From Antitrichia curtipendula (taxonomy: Eukaryota; Streptophyta; Bryopsida; Hypnales; Leucodontaceae), in contig OX579635.1 in the NCBI GenBank assembly GCA_951230915.1, forward strand, positions 7,378,001 to 7,442,000: a stretch of DNA of 64,000 nucleotides, given 5' to 3'. A program made the translations under genes and the position numbers. How positions within the stretch are numbered: position 1 is the stretch's first letter; each line of letters begins with the position of its first letter. Shown one piece after another: positions 59,011 to 64,000 of the stretch. The notes under the pieces are model-generated. The model was not told the DNA's origin, searched no databases, and saw only the letters and a list, made by a program, of their open reading frames with translations.

Positions 59011-60947
59011 TTTAATCTAAATATTGGTAAACTAGGAAGAAATTAGGAGAGAGAAAATGTAGGATTTTGTGAGGAGGGATGGAAGGTAGAAAATGTGTGT
59101 ACTTTTGTTGAAGTAGTTTGTTGGAGCTATGATATTGGTGTGTGTGATTGATTAGGTGATATTAATAATAGTTGACAGTAGTTGATTGTTTTCTAATTAT
59201 TTATTGTAAAAGAGGATGTAAATGACAAGTAAATGACAATTTTGTTGATGTTAGTGAGAGTTGTATCTATTGTAGAATGGAAAATTACAATTTTTCATAT
59301 TGTTCCTAGTGAGCAAAGCAATGGGTAGTGCCTTCAATGGCTCCCATAGTGAAAACAATGAGAGGTTGTATATCCCATCCTAATATATGGGTGCTGCATG
59401 TGAAGGATTCATATTTATTAGTTTTGAAAATAAAGGTAATCTGGAAAATTTGTCATTGCATTAAGCAAATTCAATAAATTTTGTTGGATGGTTCAGTTGG
59501 GGGTATAAAAAAGAGTTGTTCCAACACATAGTAGATCTGGGTGAAGTTTTCATCACATAAGCATATATTAAAAGGTGCACACATGTCAAAAACCTCATTT
59601 CTAAACCAACCCTAGTTGTAAAGTTCTCTACAATTCAATGCATTACACCAATATTGATAATTAGTGTTTGCAACACTAACTCTAACGTGAAATAACAACA
59701 ACACTATTAGATGTACCAACATCAAATATCAACATGAACACTTTTTTGTTAAGTATTGTAATTTTAGTACTATTCATGTTGACTTGAAGTACACTAAATT
59801 TCAATAATACCACTAATATTACCAATACTAAACATCAATCTAAACACCACTTGTTAACTAAATGAAAATTATTGTGAGTCAAGCTGTGGGGTAAGTAACA
59901 CTAAATATCATTATTAGTGTAGTGGAAATGGTGTTCTAGAGCTCCAGGCTATATTGTCATAACTTCGTGCTCTAAGACACCATTTCCATTAGTGATATCA
60001 CATTTTTGGAGAGTATAAATAAGCTAATTGCATCAAAATGGCAGTCCATATCTAAAACCTACCCCAGAGTCAAAAATTAATTGTTTATTCATATGGTGTT
60101 CAAAAACTACATGCTATAAGAATCAAGAATCCCTTCGTCACTTTCAACAAATCTTACATAGTTTAATAATAGAAAATATGCTAAAATGCTTATTTGCAAA
60201 ATTTACCATAACTAATAACACAATTTCCAAATGCCCAAAACTCCTTCTAATGGAGAACTGGTCAATCAAGAAGGTAGACATGTAGTAAGTGGACAATGCG
60301 GATTGTGGATGCTTCCCGTCTCGCACTTCCGCACTGCTCTGCAAGCAGCGTGCCCTGACCGAGTACCCAAACCCCCAAATTTCTCATGAATTGCAAACCC
60401 TCCCACAAATTCTTCCGCTATGGAATTCCGCTATGGAGTTCACTGGATCACACGATTCACAGCAAGTTTCGCTAAGTCGGCGACCACTCTACTCCTCTCA
60501 GCGGCACTGTGGGAGCGAAGCTGGTCAATTGAGTGAATATGCAAGCATTGTTCAATCCCCGTATCGCCAAAAATGGAGATGTCGTAAGGAGCAAGCTAAT
60601 CACTGCTGTCAGCGCAAATTTAGTCTGCAGTAGTCGGCGCCAACGGACACCTTCACAATACTGTAATAAGATCTCTCGGGGACGCGCTCTGGCCTAAAGA
60701 CTTGATGGAGCCCAATCTCATCGGCTTGTCAGACAGCTTCCCTTCCTGATTGGCTACGATGAAGGTGGATTTGTCGGTATGAGCCACTTCTATGCTTTTA
60801 TCGAATTAAGTTATTGCGCGCAATGGAAGCTTCAATTGGGTACATTGGTTTGATTATGGCGTGGAGGAAGCAGTTCTAGTTCGGGCAAGTAGTGGAGAAT
60901 CGATCAGAATCGAGGCCTTCATGAGGATTAGGGTTTGATCTGTGACG
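59011..60947. other. Spacer and likely promoter of the membrane-protein gene
   Basis: 59,924-59,987 holds a 64-bp hairpin (GGAAATGGTGT and its complement with about 25 bases between arms). From about 60,300 base composition becomes more GC-rich, fitting a promoter and 5' leader for the gene starting at 60948. The 114-residue frame at 60289-60633 has no motif and may be part of that leader. Confidence 0.45.
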
Positions 60948-63786
60948 ATGTTGACGTCCGACAGCAAGTTTGAGATTGAGTTACATGCGAAGACGAAGGT
61001 GGTCAGTCTGCGAGTGCGATTGAAAGGGGCCTTCTGGGGATCTCCGGCACGCAAAGCGCACCGTGTTTCAGGCTCCATCCGTGCACGTTTTCGCACCTTC
61101 ATCCTGGGTGTGAGCGTGACTCTGTTGCAAGTTTTGGGTAGTGGCCAGCCACAGCAGCAGAGCGTGGAGGTGCGGTATTCGCTGCTAATCCGGTTGCGCA
61201 AGCTCTGGTTGAGAGTCCGTGGCAAGCACCAGCAGGACCGTCCCCAGGGAGGTCTAGTGGTGAAGCCTGCCGAAAATCCAACCCCGGTAAAAAAGAAATG
61301 GAGACGCTCGCTTTCTTCTGTTGGCAAGCAGCTGCTGCTGAGGAGTAAAAGCTCCAAGAAGATCACGATGCAGGTGCGTGACTGTGATTCTTGCCTTCCA
61401 ATTCGTACTCCTGATGTGCACGCAAATGTCGTCTCTAGGTCAGATTCTCAAGTTCCTAGGAACTCACAACCCAACTACCTGTCGTAAGTATTCAGTTTTA
61501 GCCTGTCCTTTGTCTTTTTAGCGTCTGATGGAAAATCAAAAAATTCTTAATTGTAATGGTATTGGAGCCAGGTGATAGGTTTGGAGATTTTCGGTTTAGG
61601 GTGCAAATCTTTCCCGTAAGGTAAAGGATACTGTTTGCATCACTTTAAGAATTTTAACATTTGTAGGAGTGATTTTCGGGAGATCACTGGAGAGCTGTGG
61701 GGGTCCATTTAGGTAAAATAGCCAAATCTGTCGACATCAAATTCTTGTCACTAAGTATGAATTTCTCATGCAATCAGATAAAGTGAGAGGTTGACCACTG
61801 TGAATTAGTGGACAACCCTATTTCCATTCAAAGATCATTGTTCATAGACACTTTGCGAAGTCATACTTTCAATAAGTTCAAACCAAGTGTATGAATTGAT
61901 GAGCAGATGTTGGTAACAGGGTCTGTATAGGAGATGGGATCAGATCACTTAGACGTTCATTGTATCTCATACCTCATCTTTCCTTCCAATTCTTGCTCCA
62001 GATGTTCAAGAAAATGTAGATTCTCAAGTTTCTGTAGACTCAACTCAACTATCTGTCATAAGCATACATCTAAGCCTGTCCTTAGTTTTTTTGGCCTATG
62101 ATGGAAAGTCAGATATTCCTAGTTGTATTAGTGTTGGATCCATGTGACAATTCTGAAGATATCTTTCCAGAACTGCAAATGTTTCTGACATCGAATTGGC
62201 ATGATTTAACGGATGTGCAGGAGCCCGTGAAGGAGAGTGGATATGTGGCTCGATACTTGGATGCTTTAGAAACTGACGGAGTGGTACGGGTTTTGCATGG
62301 AGTGGGCATGGTGTCCACATTGATAGTCCTTGCGCAACTGGCTGGTACCAGAGGGCTACCATTATTGGTCACCTTTGTGACGGGACTGGCAATCGTAGGC
62401 AGGCTCGTGTTTGTCAATCGTTACGCTTTCCTTGACTCGGGGTTTCAACAACTGTGGTACGAAGTCATGAGTGTCGGTGGCGTTTCTCTCTTGCCTCAGG
62501 TGATTCTATGTGAAAAACTGAGTGCAGATTAATAGGAAGAATCAGTTCATTTAATGATCCTGTTCGGATTGAGTTCAAGTGTTGTTAAGTTAGAGGAGAC
62601 TATTTGCATTTGAACGTATGAAGCAGAGTGATTTTTGGGAGATCACACTAGAGCTGTGTGCGAGATCAGCTTGCTTACAAGCTCTAAATCTGTTGAGATC
62701 AAATTTTATCACTATGATTTGCATCATATTTGCATGAATTTTCTTATGCAAATTTCGAAGTGGGAGAATTGAGACCAATATATTGACAGAAGACAACCCC
62801 ATTTCTATTTCCGAGATTTAGTGGCCAAGTCATGCTTACATTACCCAATTCATGCTTACATTTACCCAAGTCATGCTTACACTACTTAGTAATAAGTCCA
62901 GCCAAGTGTGAATAGATGAGTTGATGTGGTAACAGGTGCCAGTATAGGAATCAGGACCAAGTCTTCACTGTTTTAGTATCCTCTGCTAGAGAATCAAATG
63001 AATCTTCAGGAAGGATTGATTTACCCTTTAACATCTGAATTTTTTTTTTTAATTCTATGCACATTTTTGCGATTATCTTTGTACTGATATATTGTTTACC
63101 TCAAGTTCATCAAATTGATCATGACGGAAGGTTGTCTTTTGAAGATTCAAGTGTGACTTTGGATGAATGAGAAGTTATTTGGACGAAGCATTGCCTTACA
63201 GTAGTAAGGCAGCACTCTGTTCACCATCCAAAATATGGAGTTCTGAGCGCTTAGGGCTTAATGTGGTTTACTGTTGTATTTTGCAGGTGTTGCGAGCAGT
63301 ATTTCGTCCTTATTTGCCGCAGGTCGGTATCATTTCCAGTGAAAGCGTCTTGGGCACCTTAACTCTAATTCTGATTCTTTTGGTATGGAGTTTCTCACCT
63401 CCTTCAGCTGAAATTTTACATGTCTGTTTTCAACTCAAGAATAGAACCAAATTTGAGTGCAGAGGATAAAAATCTAGCCGGTGTGGTTGGTGTCTCGTAG
63501 AGAAAGAAATTTGTGTTTGCACCAGAGTAGAACATATCATGCTAATCGGTGAAGTAAGAGAGAAGTCGTTGATTTTAGCGTGAGTTTGAGGATAAGAGTT
63601 TGCCTTTTGTGAATTGTAAACGTCAAAATAATGCAAGGTTCTTCGGGGTTTATGATGCATTCTGAACGTTATTTCTTATTTCAGGCGCGTTACCAGAGGC
63701 TACCCTTCCAAGTCTTGCGGTTGTTTGGAATTGTATCGGCAGGGATTCCCGCCATTCTCGCCTTATGGGCTCCAATGTTACAATTG
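60948..63786 (+). CDS. Multi-pass membrane protein, 5' part, family unknown
   Basis: Four exons are supported by GT-AG sites, all with phase-0 joins: 60948-61373, 62221-62499, 63287-63382 and 63685-63786, followed by a donor GTAAGA. The gene continues past the right edge. The first 142 residues are very basic with one hydrophobic stretch (FILGVSVTLLQVLG). The second exon adds two hydrophobic segments (VLHGVGMVSTLIVLAQLAG; LPLLVTFVTGLAIVGRLVFV) and ends EVMSVGGVSLLPQ. The third gives VLRAVFRPYLPQ and a strong segment (LGTLTLILILL). The fourth gives RLFGIVSAGIPAILALWAP. At least four membrane spans are likely. I cannot name the family; a transporter or organelle-envelope protein is possible, and the basic N-terminus could be a targeting sequence. 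Confidence 0.65.
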
Positions 63787-64000
63787 GTAAGACTTCTTTT
63801 GTGAATGTATTTGAACTCCTGCTGTGAAAGAGTTCAAAGAGAAGATAAAAATGAGTCATATGCTAGATTCCACAAGCCACAGCATAGCAGACAGTACACT
63901 ATCTACTATCTAGCATAGCCACCAAAGAATAAACTCGATTGCTAGTTGCAATGAATGTGGTTGCTACAAAGATGAACACTGATGCTACAGAGACTTTGTC
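63787..64000 (+). other. Intron of the membrane-protein gene, to the window edge
   Basis: Sequence after the donor at 63787 shows no further acceptor plus coding exon before the window ends. Confidence 0.5.

Noticed and set aside
60289..60633. 114-aa plus-strand frame
   Set aside because: No motif, and position and composition fit the leader of the next gene better than a separate gene.
1..64000. tRNA or rRNA genes
   Set aside because: No cloverleaf with intact A and B boxes and no rRNA-like block was seen by eye; a covariance-model scan would be needed to exclude them fully.

Overview
The window looks like nuclear DNA of a land plant. It carries spliced genes with GT-AG introns, four tandem plant-type telomere heptamers (TTTAGGG), a complete HOTHEAD-like GMC oxidoreductase gene, CACTA and hAT transposons, and long AT-rich non-coding stretches. 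Genus cannot be settled from sequence alone. A non-seed plant (bryophyte or lycophyte) is my guess, because several predicted proteins resemble no angiosperm family I recognise and a Tc1-type element is present.

Region 1 (1-15,500) is built from a repeated architecture. Three long intronless reading frames all lie on the minus strand: a hAT transposase (frameshifted, running off the left edge), a coiled-coil RING-H2 protein, and a kinase-fold protein whose catalytic loop is degenerate. Each has, just upstream of a TATA box, a GC-rich minisatellite reading GAGTCCCCGCCC on the coding strand. The spaces between them hold a degenerate pyrimidine-rich tandem array. A fourth minisatellite block (6,165-6,345) has no gene, and beside it sits a decayed Tc1/mariner element with intact ends.

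Region 2 (16,400-35,500) starts with a multi-exon plus-strand gene of about 733 codons. It has an RS-like segment and a basic domain resembling plant Ptta/En/Spm transposase proteins. After it comes about 10 kb of low coding density containing two diverged copies of one segment about 4.1 kb apart. This is interrupted by a complete 2,084-bp non-autonomous CACTA element (TAA target duplication).

Region 3 (35,500-48,300) is almost gene-free AT-rich DNA. It holds a perfect 132-bp palindromic MITE with CACTA-type ends and an ATA target duplication, the second copy of a 0.4-kb MITE family, and an interstitial telomere tract.

Region 4 (48,369-52,863) is the GMC oxidoreductase gene. Seven exons join in consistent phase to give 599 aa, and the exons are visibly more GC-rich than their surroundings.

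Region 5 (52,900-64,000) is AT-rich and contains a 2.25-kb foldback repeat. It ends with the first four exons of a multi-pass membrane protein gene of unknown family that continues past the right edge.

The genes do not form an evident pathway. The main unexplained signal is the shared promoter-proximal minisatellite linking a transposase, a RING protein and a probable pseudokinase. All exon models are my own readings of splice signals and phase, without transcript evidence.
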